DNA from: JBBRSD01 sp038245725
GTDB lineage: Bacteria; Actinomycetota; Coriobacteriia; Anaerosomatales; JAAXUF01
Reading direction: 5' to 3'
Assembly: GCA_038245725.1 (NCBI GenBank)
Contig: JBBRSD010000001.1
Span: 372,001 to 436,000, forward strand
Length of the DNA: 64,000 bases
Positions 53,198-61,380 of the stretch are shown here, piece after piece. How positions within the stretch are numbered: the first letter of the stretch is position 1; each line of letters opens with the position of its first letter. A program made the position numbers and the translations under genes. Under the pieces are notes generated by a model. That model worked only from the letters and a program-made list of their open reading frames with translations. It was not told the origin of the DNA and did not search any database.

Positions 53198-53935
53198 TTA
53201 CCTCGGCCGCCCGAACCCAACCGTGATCGCCTTGTTCGGGCAGGTGTCGACGCAGGTCTCGCACATGAAGCACTCGGTCGTGCGCATCGACCCGGCCTGC
53301 ACCATCTCCGTTACCGGCAGCTGCATGGGGCAAGCCTTCGTGCACGACCCGCACGCGGTGCATTTAGACGGATCCGCGGCGAGCATCAGGCGCGGCACAT
53401 GGATCGCATGGCCGATCTTCTCGGCGACGATGCCCCAGATGCCGAAGGGGCACAGGTAGCGGCAGAAGCCACGGCGGCCGAGGGCGGCGGGGGCGAGCGT
53501 GAGACCGACGAGCAGGAAGTAGGTGATGAGGTTGCCGGCCTCGGTAACCGAGACGCCGGTCTCGGTCATGTACAGCGGGTTGAACCGCGTCCAGCCGCCG
53601 GTCGCGATGGCGATCCCGAAGACCGCGGCGACCCAGGCGCCCCATAGAGCGTACTTAACGGCTGGAAGGAAGCGGATGCGCCTGAGCGGGCGGATCGAGA
53701 CCGACTCCCAGAGCTGCTGTAGGCCGTTGAACGGGCATGCCCAGCCGCAGAACGAGCGGCCGAGAACGAATGCGGTCGCGAAGACCGCGAGCCAGAAGAC
53801 GAGAGAGAAGGTCGCGACGCGCTCGGCGGTGCCCGAGGTCATGAGGTAGGGCGAGTAGTAGTTGAGGGTGATTGGTAGTGCGAGGAAGAAGAGCGCGAGA
53901 AGGAGCCGGCGCAGCTTCTGACGGCGGGTGTTCAT
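53198..53935 (-). CDS. NapH/MauN-type membrane polyferredoxin
   Basis: A 245-residue membrane protein with about four or five helices. Two CxxxCP motifs near the membrane (SFCGWACPF from C63, and GFCRYLCPF) flank the helices, and a C-terminal ferredoxin domain holds two [4Fe-4S] motifs (CTACGSCTKACP and CFMCETCVDTCP). NapH-like proteins take part in quinol or low-potential electron transfer. ATG 53935 lies 4 nt after the TetR stop; its ribosome-binding site is poor, so translation may be coupled to tetR. It precedes the multiheme cytochrome by 97 nt. Confidence 0.9.
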   Translation of the reverse strand: MNTRRQKLRRLLLALFFLALPITLNYYSPYLMTSGTAERVATFSLVFWLAVFATAFVLGRSFCGWACPFNGLQQLWESVSIRPLRRIRFLPAVKYALWGAWVAAVFGIAIATGGWTRFNPLYMTETGVSVTEAGNLITYFLLVGLTLAPAALGRRGFCRYLCPFGIWGIVAEKIGHAIHVPRLMLAADPSKCTACGSCTKACPMQLPVTEMVQAGSMRTTECFMCETCVDTCPNKAITVGFGRPR

Positions 53936-53939
53936 GGGA

Positions 53940-54542
53940 TCACGACTTCTTTCGGTAGCCGGCGAGCACGGCATCGACGCCAGCGAGAGCGAGCGTGTCG
54001 AGGTCGCCGACCACGTGGCTGAGGTTGCGTGCCGTGAGTGACGCGTGGCCGTGGCACAGCGCCCACAGCGCGTAGGCCATACCGCCGGCGCCGGCATTCG
54101 CGCGATCGACGAACTCCCCGCTGGCGAGCCCATCGGCGCACGCGCCCACGATGAGCGTGAACGGCCGTGCGACGCCGAGATACGCCTCCCAAGTCGTGGG
54201 CGGGTTCTCCAGGCACTCGAAGATGAGGCGGTACTCCTGCGGGCGATCGCTCGAAAACGAGAGGTAGGCGCGGCTCAGCTGGCGCAGCCGTTCCGTCGCC
54301 GAGCCGTCGTCGGGCACGGCATCCAGATATGCTGAAAGTTCGTCGAGGGCGCGGAGCGCGAGCGCGAGCACGAGGGCTTCTCGGCGGGGGAAGTGGTTAT
54401 AAAGCGCCGAGGGGGCGAGCTCGGCGCGTCGGGCGACCTCACGCAGCGAGAACGCGTCGGGGCCGGACTCGAGGACGACCGACGTGGCAGAGGCGAGGAT
54501 CTCGTTTCGGGTGCGCTCGCCTCGGACGGTGGGCGGTACCAT
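53940..54542 (-). CDS. TetR-family transcriptional regulator
   Basis: A 200-residue repressor with an N-terminal helix-turn-helix (about 10-55; REVARRAELAPSALYNHFPRREAL) and a C-terminal ligand domain similar to the WHG (TetR_C_13) group, with a YALWALCHG segment. Minus-strand ATG 54542 has GGAG 6 nt upstream. A perfect palindrome lies 42 nt in front (54584-54604), the likely site of autoregulation. The next genes in its operon are the polyferredoxin and the cytochrome, which it probably controls too. Confidence 0.93.
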   Translation of the reverse strand: MVPPTVRGERTRNEILASATSVVLESGPDAFSLREVARRAELAPSALYNHFPRREALVLALALRALDELSAYLDAVPDDGSATERLRQLSRAYLSFSSDRPQEYRLIFECLENPPTTWEAYLGVARPFTLIVGACADGLASGEFVDRANAGAGGMAYALWALCHGHASLTARNLSHVVGDLDTLALAGVDAVLAGYRKKS

Positions 54543-54583
54543 GTGCAGCTCCGTTTCGGTTCGCTGAAAAGAACGGCGTTCGT

Positions 54584-54604
54584 AATATGAACGCTGTTCA
54601 TATT
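54584..54604. promoter_or_regulatory. Palindromic operator of the TetR regulator
   Basis: Perfect 9-bp arms AATATGAAC / GTTCATATT with a 3-nt centre, AT-rich against a GC-rich background. It lies between tetR and the divergent apgM and is the best candidate for the TetR binding site. Confidence 0.8.
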
Positions 54605-54692
54605 AGGTCCGTGGATGTCGCTCGTCAAGCGGTTCGGGCCGCTGGTGGGGTACGATTTCTGTAGCGAACCGATGACGCGGAGAAGAGGGCGC

Positions 54693-55883
54693 ATGAAGTA
54701 CGTGGTCGTGATTCTGGACGGCGCCGCCGGATGGCCGCTTGCCGAGCTCGGCGACAAGACGACGCTTAAGGCCGCTGCAACGCCGAACCTCGACGCGCTC
54801 GCGCGGACGGGCCGCGTGGGGCTCGCACAAACGGTCCCGGCCGGGGCCGAGCCGTCCTCCTCGGCGGCGTGCACGTCGATCCTGGGCTACGACCCCATCG
54901 CGGATTACGTGGGACGCGGCGCGATCGAGGCGGCCAGCATGGGCATCAGCCTGGCCGCCGATGAGGTCGCGTTGCGGGTCAACACCGTCAACATCGATGG
55001 CGGCACCATGAGGTCCTACGCGGCCGGCCACATCGCGACCGAGGAGTCCAACGCGATCATCAGCGACATCGCGACCTCGCTCGACGACGACACCTTCAGG
55101 CTCCACCCTGGCGTGGCATACCGGCACATCCTCGTGGTCAAGGGCCACCCTGAGCTGCTCGAACTTGAGTACACGCCCCCGCACGACATCTCGGACCAGC
55201 CCGTCGCGGGCCACCTGCCAAGCGGCCCCGGTGCCGATTTGCTGCTCGACTTCATGGAGCGAGCGCGCCCGCTGCTCGCCAACAGCGCCGTGAACCGGTG
55301 CCGCGCGGCCGATGGCAATCTGCCCGTCACCGACCTGTGGCCATTCTGGCCTGGCGTCGCGCCGAGCGGCATGCTTCCCTTCGCCGAGAAGTGGGGGGTG
55401 AGCGCCGCGATGACGAGCGGCGTCGACCTGCTCGGCGGGCTTGCCGTGCTCGCGGGCATGGACCGGCTCGATATCCCGGGCGTGACCGGCGACTCCGGCA
55501 ACGACTACGCTGGCCAGGCCGAGGGCGGGCTCGCGGCGCTGTCCGACCACGATCTCGTGGTCATCCACGTCGAGTCGCCTGACGAGGAAGGTCACGCGGG
55601 CGACGTCGCATCGAAGCTCGCCGCGATCGAGGCGATCGACCGCGAGGTGGTCGCGAGGGTGGCAGCCTTCGCTGCCGGCCGCGATGATGTGCGCGTGCTG
55701 GCGATGCCGGATCATCCCACGCCGGTCGCGATCAGGACGCACGTGGGCGAGCCTGTGCCGTTCCTGCTGTGGGGAGCGGGCATCGAGCCCAACGGCGCGA
55801 GCGCCTACAGTGAGATGGATGCGAAGGCGACCGGACTCCTGCTCGACCCCGGCCGCCTCGTGATGGACGAGCTTCTGGGCTAG
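54693..55883 (+). CDS. apgM: 2,3-bisphosphoglycerate-independent phosphoglycerate mutase, archaeal-type
   Basis: Interconverts 3- and 2-phosphoglycerate in glycolysis. The 396-residue product belongs to the ApgM group of alkaline-phosphatase-fold mutases: KYVVVILDGAAGWP with the metal Asp, TPNLDALARTG, catalytic Ser in SSSAACTSILGYDP, ESPDEEGHAGD and PDHPTPV. ATG 54693 follows GAGAAGAGGG. Whether the TetR operator upstream controls it is unknown. Its stop overlaps the convergent flavoprotein gene by 4 nt. Confidence 0.93.
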   Translation: MKYVVVILDGAAGWPLAELGDKTTLKAAATPNLDALARTGRVGLAQTVPAGAEPSSSAACTSILGYDPIADYVGRGAIEAASMGISLAADEVALRVNTVNIDGGTMRSYAAGHIATEESNAIISDIATSLDDDTFRLHPGVAYRHILVVKGHPELLELEYTPPHDISDQPVAGHLPSGPGADLLLDFMERARPLLANSAVNRCRAADGNLPVTDLWPFWPGVAPSGMLPFAEKWGVSAAMTSGVDLLGGLAVLAGMDRLDIPGVTGDSGNDYAGQAEGGLAALSDHDLVVIHVESPDEEGHAGDVASKLAAIEAIDREVVARVAAFAAGRDDVRVLAMPDHPTPVAIRTHVGEPVPFLLWGAGIEPNGASAYSEMDAKATGLLLDPGRLVMDELLG

Positions 55884-56488
55884 ATCTTGCCCGCGAGCAT
55901 CCTGCCGAGCGAAGACGCGCGGTCGCGCTCCCACTCGTCGAAGGACTGCCGCGCCCAGCCGCCGGTCAGCGAGAGCGAGCCGACAGTGCGGATGCCGCCT
56001 GAGTCGAGCGCGTGACGCAGCTCGCGGATGGGGCCGGTCGTGTAGCCGAAGAACGTCGCGAGCGGTTCCGGCGCCTTGCACGCCGTGATGATGACCGCCC
56101 GCTTCGCCGCGCGCACGTGGGGCGCCTGCGGCACGTCTCGGTGGGTGAGGCCCGGCAGGATCAGCTGGCCGGTCTGAGGGAAGAAGCGCGCGAGACGGTC
56201 GAGGAGCGCCTGCGTGGGAGCGTCGGGACGGCGGAAGTACGAGGGGAGCCCGAAGATGACGCCGTCGGCTTCGGCGATGCGTTCGGCCAGCTCAGGGAGG
56301 TCGTCGGGAATCTTGCAGGCTCCCGTGTAGCGGCACATGCCACAGCCGGTGCACGACCGGACGGAGAGGTCTGCGAGGCGGATTCGGGAGACAGTGGCCC
56401 CGGCCGCCTCAGCTGAGCGGGCGGCCTGTTCGACAGACTGGCTGACAACTCCACGAACTGGACTTGCGTCGATCGCGACTATCCGCAC
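55880..56488 (-). CDS. Iron-sulfur flavoprotein / NADPH-dependent FMN reductase
   Basis: A 202-residue flavodoxin-fold protein (MRIVAIDASPVRG) with the compact cysteine motif Cys-x2-Cys-x2-Cys-x5-Cys at C46, C49, C52 and C58. This spacing matches iron-sulfur flavoproteins (Isf), which hold a [4Fe-4S] cluster beside FMN in anaerobes. Later VIFGLPSYFRRPDAPTQALLDR is the FMN-binding region. GTG 56488 follows GTGAGGAGC. Located directly after padR in the same direction (31 nt), so it may be a PadR target. Confidence 0.9.
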   Translation of the reverse strand: MRIVAIDASPVRGVVSQSVEQAARSAEAAGATVSRIRLADLSVRSCTGCGMCRYTGACKIPDDLPELAERIAEADGVIFGLPSYFRRPDAPTQALLDRLARFFPQTGQLILPGLTHRDVPQAPHVRAAKRAVIITACKAPEPLATFFGYTTGPIRELRHALDSGGIRTVGSLSLTGGWARQSFDEWERDRASSLGRMLAGKI

Positions 56489-56519
56489 GATGCGCTCCTC
56501 ACGTTCTGGGCACAGCTTG

Positions 56520-57125
56520 TCATGCCTGCGCCCATCCGAACAGGGTTTTCTGCGTTCCAGGGTCAGAAATCTCCGATGAGGGCAGGTGCCCCTCGGAGAT
56601 GGCCTCCATTGTGTCGTCGAGCCAGTCGATCGTGGCGCGCTCGGTGGCGATGGCACCGTCGCAGGCCGCCTGCCGCATCGCCGAGATCCGGGGAGCCACG
56701 CTGTCGTCCTGCGCAAGTTCGATCGCCTCGGCACGAAGCTCCTCGAGTCGCGTTTGGTGCGCGGTCCTTCGCTCGCCGAGAAGATCGCTGATTTCGGTGT
56801 CAGACAGCTCACCGGAGAAGTAGACCTGGAGCAGGAAGCCGTCGCGTGGCGCCGGAAGCGCGACTGCGGCCCCTAACCACTGGAGGAATGCTTCTCGGCC
56901 CGCAGGCGCGATCTCATAGACCTTGCGATCGGGCCGTCCCACCTGCTTGCGGAGTTTCACGGCGACGAGTCTGTCGCTACGGAGCCGTTCGAGCGTGCGG
57001 TAGATCTGCGCCTGATCGGCGGTCCAGAAGGCTTTCGCCTCGATGTCGAAGCAGCGCGTCTTCAGGTCGTAGCCTGAGCGCGCTTTCGTGTTCAAGAACC
57101 CGAGAATCGCGTGTTCGAGAGACAT
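56520..57125 (-). CDS. PadR-family transcriptional regulator
   Basis: A 201-residue winged-helix repressor: SLEHAILGFLNTKARSGYDLK at the start, QIYRTLERLRSDRLV as the recognition helix, and a PadR C-terminal helical dimerisation domain (about 95-185). Minus-strand ATG 57125 gives the canonical start; an ATG five codons earlier is also possible. The ribosome-binding site is weak. An AT-rich imperfect palindrome lies just upstream. It sits between the exporter genes and the flavoprotein gene, all on the same strand. Confidence 0.92.
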   Translation of the reverse strand: MSLEHAILGFLNTKARSGYDLKTRCFDIEAKAFWTADQAQIYRTLERLRSDRLVAVKLRKQVGRPDRKVYEIAPAGREAFLQWLGAAVALPAPRDGFLLQVYFSGELSDTEISDLLGERRTAHQTRLEELRAEAIELAQDDSVAPRISAMRQAACDGAIATERATIDWLDDTMEAISEGHLPSSEISDPGTQKTLFGWAQA

Positions 57126-57143
57126 TCCCCGACCCATCAGCGG

Positions 57144-57179
57144 ATATAGGACAAAACATATAGTAGACAAGTCCCATAT
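57144..57179. promoter_or_regulatory. Imperfect palindrome upstream of padR
   Basis: ATATAGGAC (57144-57152) and GTCCCATAT (57171-57179) form an inverted repeat with one mismatch; CATATAG also recurs at 57157 and 57175, 18 nt apart. This AT-rich patch, 19-54 nt before the padR start, is a candidate PadR operator. Confidence 0.55.
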
Positions 57180-57267
57180 AGAATACAAGTATCAAGCTGA
57201 AGTTGAGGAATGACAAAAACGCCCTGCTAGACAGGGTCAAAGAATCACTCAAGGGGAGGTTGATGGG

Positions 57268-59076
57268 CTACGAGTCGGCGAACTGCGCGGCGTGGAGTCC
57301 TGCGAACGCCCCATTCGCAGCCAGGAGGTCGGCGTAGGTGCCTTCCTCGGCGATCGAGCCGGATTCGATGACGAGAATGCGGTCCGCATCGCGCACAGTG
57401 GAGAGCCTGTGGGCGATGATGAGCGCGGTCCGGCCGGTCAGGATGCGCCGCAGTCCTCGTTGGATCGCGAGTTCGGTGCGCGTGTCGACCGAAGACGTCG
57501 CTTCGTCGAGAACGAGGATCGCCGGGTCGCCCACGACAGCTCGCGCGAAGGCGATCAGCTGGCGCTGGCCGGTCGAAAGCGTGGCGCCGCGCTCGGTGAC
57601 CTGTGTGTCGAAGCCGTCCGGCAGGCGCTCGATGAAGTCGAGGGCGCCTGCGAGTTCTGCAGCGTTGCGGACCTCCTCGTCTGAGGCGTTGAGGTTCCCG
57701 TACCGGATGTTGTCGGCGATCGTGGCGGAGAACAGGAACGGGTCCTGCAGGACGATCCCGAAACTGCGGCGCAAGCTGGAGAGCGTGACGGCGCGCAGAT
57801 CGTGTCCATCCAGGGTGACCGCGCCACTCGTCGGGTCATAGAAGCGCAGGACGAGATTGAGCAGCGTCGTCTTGCCGGCTCCTGTTTCGCCAACAACGGC
57901 AACGCTCTGACCTGCGGGGATGACGAGATCGAGCGCATGCAGGACTTCGCGGCCGGTGTGGTAAGTGAAGTTGACGTCGGCAAACTCGATCCGGCCGTCG
58001 ACACGGCCAAGATCGAGCGCTTCCGGTGCATCGGCGACCTCGACCGGCGTGTCGAGGAGCGCGAAGACGCGCTCGCCTCCCGCCAGCGCGGCCTGCGTGT
58101 CGGAATACAGCGACGAGAGCTGGCTGATCGAGTTGAAGAACTGGCGCGCGTAGCTGAAGAACGCTACGACGATACCGACGGTGATGACGTGCCGCGTCGC
58201 GAGATACCCACCGAGTGCGGCTACGAGCGCCGTGGCGAGCGCGGAGATCAGTGCGAGCACCGGCGAGAACGCCGAGGAGACTGCGGCGGCGCTCACACTC
58301 GCGTCGCGGTTGGCGGCGTTGCGCTGCGTGAACTCGGACCGGTTGCGGTCGGTGCGGTTGAACGCTTGGGCGACCTTGATGCCGCCGATCTCCTCGGCGA
58401 GTGTCGCTGAGACGTCGCCGATCGCTTCCTGGCGCTCTCGGAACGCGCGCCTCGCGATGAGGCCGAACAGCCTCGTCACGCCGATCATGACCGGCACGAC
58501 GAGGAGCGTCGCGAGGCTGAGCTGCCAGTTCACCCACAGCATCGCGGCGAGCGTGGCCACAAGCCCGACACCCGAGCTGAGCAGGCGGCGGAATCCTTGG
58601 GCGAGGAACGAGTCGACCTGGCTGATGTCGTTGATGAGCCGGCTCATGAGATCGCCTGACTCGACCGACTCGAAGTACCCGACGTCGAGCTGTTCGATCT
58701 TGGCAATGACGTCGGCCCGTGCGCCGAAGAGCGCGCGCTGTCCGGCGTCGCCGAGTGCGAGGATCTGCTGGCGCGTCGCGAACCAGCCGAAGATCGGCGC
58801 GGCCACGAGCGCGACTCCCGGAGCGACGAGGGGGCCAACGCCGGTGCCGGCGGCTGCGGCCGCGATCGCAGCATCGATGATGCGCCCGGTCAGCGCCGGC
58901 GTGACCGCAGAAGCTGCCGAGGACAGCACAACCCAGACAGCGCCTCCAACGAGGTCGGCCCGGTACGGCATGAGGTAGCGCGCGAGCCGAAGAATCGTTG
59001 CGCGCGCCGAGACCGGCCGCTCGGTCTTCGCGAGCGAACTCAGCCGTCCGCCACTCCCTGGCCCGCCATGCGTCAT
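57268..59076 (-). CDS. Heterodimeric ABC exporter, subunit with intact catalytic residues
   Basis: A 602-residue half-transporter: six transmembrane helices (about 35-320), then a nucleotide-binding domain with Walker A VGETGAGKTT, Walker B ILVLDEATSSVD (catalytic Glu present) and the switch histidine in IIAHRLST. Its signature is LSTGQ (L500-Q504) rather than LSGGQ. ATG 59076 overlaps the stop of the partner gene by 4 nt. Substrate unknown; drugs, lipids or peptides are usual for such exporters. Confidence 0.93.
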   Translation of the reverse strand: MTHGGPGSGGRLSSLAKTERPVSARATILRLARYLMPYRADLVGGAVWVVLSSAASAVTPALTGRIIDAAIAAAAAGTGVGPLVAPGVALVAAPIFGWFATRQQILALGDAGQRALFGARADVIAKIEQLDVGYFESVESGDLMSRLINDISQVDSFLAQGFRRLLSSGVGLVATLAAMLWVNWQLSLATLLVVPVMIGVTRLFGLIARRAFRERQEAIGDVSATLAEEIGGIKVAQAFNRTDRNRSEFTQRNAANRDASVSAAAVSSAFSPVLALISALATALVAALGGYLATRHVITVGIVVAFFSYARQFFNSISQLSSLYSDTQAALAGGERVFALLDTPVEVADAPEALDLGRVDGRIEFADVNFTYHTGREVLHALDLVIPAGQSVAVVGETGAGKTTLLNLVLRFYDPTSGAVTLDGHDLRAVTLSSLRRSFGIVLQDPFLFSATIADNIRYGNLNASDEEVRNAAELAGALDFIERLPDGFDTQVTERGATLSTGQRQLIAFARAVVGDPAILVLDEATSSVDTRTELAIQRGLRRILTGRTALIIAHRLSTVRDADRILVIESGSIAEEGTYADLLAANGAFAGLHAAQFADS

Positions 59077-60836
59077 CGGCGCTCACCGCCGTGGGGCGCG
59101 GGATCATCAGTGGTGATGAGCTGGCTTGCCGCGATCTCGGCGTACAGCCCGCTGCGCTCGAGCAGCTCCTCGTGGGTGCCGGAGTCCACCATGCGGCCCT
59201 CGTCGATCACGAGGACGACGTCGGCGCTCCGGGCGGTCGAGAGTCGCTGCGCGATGACGAACGTCGTCCGGCCATCCATGAGGCGGTCGAGCTGGGTGCG
59301 GATCGCGGCCTCTGTCGCCGAATCCACCGAGGAGGTCGAGTCGTCCATCACGAGGATCCGCGGATCGATGAGGAGCGCACGCGCGATCGCGACGCGCTGG
59401 CGCTGCCCGCCGGAAAGCTTCACTCCGCGCTCGCCGACGCGCGTGTCGTAGCCGTCGGGGAGATCGCAGATGAACTCGTCGGCTTGGGCGGTGCGGGCTG
59501 CGGCTTCGACATCGGTCAGTGTCGCCTCGGGTCGACCGTATGCGATGTTCTCGCGCACCGTGCCCGAGAACAGCAGGCTGTCTTGCATCACGAAGCCGAT
59601 CTGACCGCGCAGCGACTCGAGCGTGGCGTCGCGCACGTCCACGCCATCGACGAGCACCGCGCCGGAGCTTGTGTCGTAGAAGCGCGGAATCAGGTTGACA
59701 AGGCTCGTCTTGCCCGACCCGGTGGCCCCTACGACAGCGACCGTGGTGTGGGGGTGTAACGCGAAGGTGACCCCGGAGAGCGTCTCGCTGCTCGAGCCCG
59801 GGTAGCGCAGGTGCACGTCTCGGAACTCCACGGCTCCGGAGAGGCGCGGCAGCGTGACGGCAGCCGGGTTCTCGGCGACGTCTTCCGGAGCGTCGAAGAC
59901 CTCGAAGAGCCGCTCGGCGCTCGCGCTGGACTGCGCGATCTGTTGCGCGCCGAAACCGAGCGTCGTGAGCGGTCCCAGCAACAGGAAGATGTAGGAATTG
60001 AACGCGACGAGCTGGCCAACAGACAGCGTGCCGTGCACGATCTGGATCGCGCCGGCGAAGGTCACGACGCCGACGCCGATCGTGCCCATGCTGAACATGA
60101 TCGGGAACGCGTTGGCCACCGTGTGCCGCACCTCAAGTCCCTGGTCGAGCAGGGCGGTGTTCGCTTTCCTGTACCGCTCGGTCTCGAACGGTTCGCGAGC
60201 GAAAGCGCGAACCACCCGCATCCCCGCTATGTTTTCCTGTAGCACGGTGTTGAGCGCGGCGAGTTTGGCCTGTCGGGCGCGAAACATCGGCCCCAGCTTG
60301 CCCACGAACACCACGAGCACCACGACGGTGGCGGGCACGACCAGGAACGCCAGAAGCGCGAGGTGCGCGTTCATTCGGAGCAGCAGCACCACCGATCCCG
60401 CGAGCATGAGCGCCGCCGAGATCGCCTGCACGAGCCCGCTGCCCACGAAGTCGCGCACCTGGTCGACGTCGGAGGTGACGCGCGTGATGAGCTGGCCGGT
60501 CTGCGCGCGGTCGTGGTAGGCGAAGCTCAAGCGCTGCAGCTTGTCGAAGATCGCGTTGCGCATGTCGAACGCCGAGCCGTGGCTCGCCTTCGCCGAGAAG
60601 TAGCCGGCCAGAAAGTTCGCGATGCCGTCGAAGACAGCCACGGCGACGAGCAGGAACGAGTTCTCGAGGATGACCTGGAAGTCACTGCGGGCGATCCCAG
60701 CATCGATGATGCGCCGCAAGAGCTGCGGACCGATGAGATCGGCCACCGTGGTCGCGAGGACCGCGAGTACGCCCATCACGGCGTACCAACGGTACGCGCG
60801 CATGAACCGTACCGCTCTGAGCAGGGCCGATGACAA
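59073..60836 (-). CDS. Heterodimeric ABC exporter, subunit with degenerate catalytic residues
   Basis: A 587-residue half-transporter with six transmembrane helices and Walker A VGATGSGKTS. The catalytic glutamate after Walker B is replaced by Asp499 (ILVMDDSTSS) and the switch histidine by Gln530 (FVIAQRLST), while its signature is canonical LSGGQRQ. TTG 60836 is the start, 5 nt after GAGGAG; a frame extending to 60893 has no support. Together with the partner's LSTGQ this forms one weak and one active ATP site, as in TM287/288- and BmrCD-type exporters. Confidence 0.93.
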   Translation of the reverse strand: MSSALLRAVRFMRAYRWYAVMGVLAVLATTVADLIGPQLLRRIIDAGIARSDFQVILENSFLLVAVAVFDGIANFLAGYFSAKASHGSAFDMRNAIFDKLQRLSFAYHDRAQTGQLITRVTSDVDQVRDFVGSGLVQAISAALMLAGSVVLLLRMNAHLALLAFLVVPATVVVLVVFVGKLGPMFRARQAKLAALNTVLQENIAGMRVVRAFAREPFETERYRKANTALLDQGLEVRHTVANAFPIMFSMGTIGVGVVTFAGAIQIVHGTLSVGQLVAFNSYIFLLLGPLTTLGFGAQQIAQSSASAERLFEVFDAPEDVAENPAAVTLPRLSGAVEFRDVHLRYPGSSSETLSGVTFALHPHTTVAVVGATGSGKTSLVNLIPRFYDTSSGAVLVDGVDVRDATLESLRGQIGFVMQDSLLFSGTVRENIAYGRPEATLTDVEAAARTAQADEFICDLPDGYDTRVGERGVKLSGGQRQRVAIARALLIDPRILVMDDSTSSVDSATEAAIRTQLDRLMDGRTTFVIAQRLSTARSADVVLVIDEGRMVDSGTHEELLERSGLYAEIAASQLITTDDPAPHGGERR

Positions 60837-60923
60837 ACGATCTCCTCGGCGGGGGAAGGGGGTTCGGCATCGCGGAGGACGCATGCGAGCCACGGGCGAA
60901 CGGGGGTCATTCTACCCGAAAAC

Positions 60924-60961
60924 GCGAAACGACCCGGTCCTGCCAAACCGGGTCGTTTCGC
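60924..60961 (-). terminator. Rho-independent terminator of the SHOCT gene
   Basis: Perfect 15-bp stem (60924-60938 with 60947-60961) and an 8-nt loop. On the minus strand it is followed by GTTTTCGGG. It lies 55 nt downstream of the small gene at 61017-61235 and separates it from the ABC exporter genes. Confidence 0.85.
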
Positions 60962-61016
60962 ACAAGGAGGGGGAGCGCAGCGGCATTGGGAAGGGGGCCC
61001 GTCGCCGTGCGGAGGG

Positions 61017-61235
61017 TTACTTTCTGAGTACCACCAACATCCGCTGGTATTCGTCGAGTCGGATGTCGCCACGGGCGTAGCGCATGGCAAGAATCCGTTC
61101 TGCTTCATCGAGGGGAGAGCTCGGGCGGCTGGGCGAGATTGCGACGTGGTCGGCGAGGACGCCGTGGCCGCGACTGGCGAAGAGGGTGGCGGCGACACCG
61201 ACGAGAAGGGCGAGCATTGCGATTGCGAGTCCCAT
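61017..61235 (-). CDS. Small single-helix membrane protein with a SHOCT domain
   Basis: A 72-residue protein: an N-terminal transmembrane helix (about 2-22) and a C-terminal SHOCT motif (LDEAERILAMRYARGDIRLDEYQRM). SHOCT is a short helical module often found at the end of membrane proteins and used for oligomerisation. Minus-strand ATG 61235 follows GGAAGGAAGG. Function unknown. Confidence 0.8.
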   Translation of the reverse strand: MGLAIAMLALLVGVAATLFASRGHGVLADHVAISPSRPSSPLDEAERILAMRYARGDIRLDEYQRMLVVLRK

Positions 61236-61380
61236 GGCGTGCCTTCCTTCCGTTGTCGGATCGTGCCGGTTCGCGTCGTAGTTGTAAGTATTCCGACCTG
61301 TCGAGGAGCGCCCGTGAAACGGCCGTGGAGAAGGTATGAAATGGATGTGGCTCGAGTTCAGATGGGTCTTTGGAGCCTCG

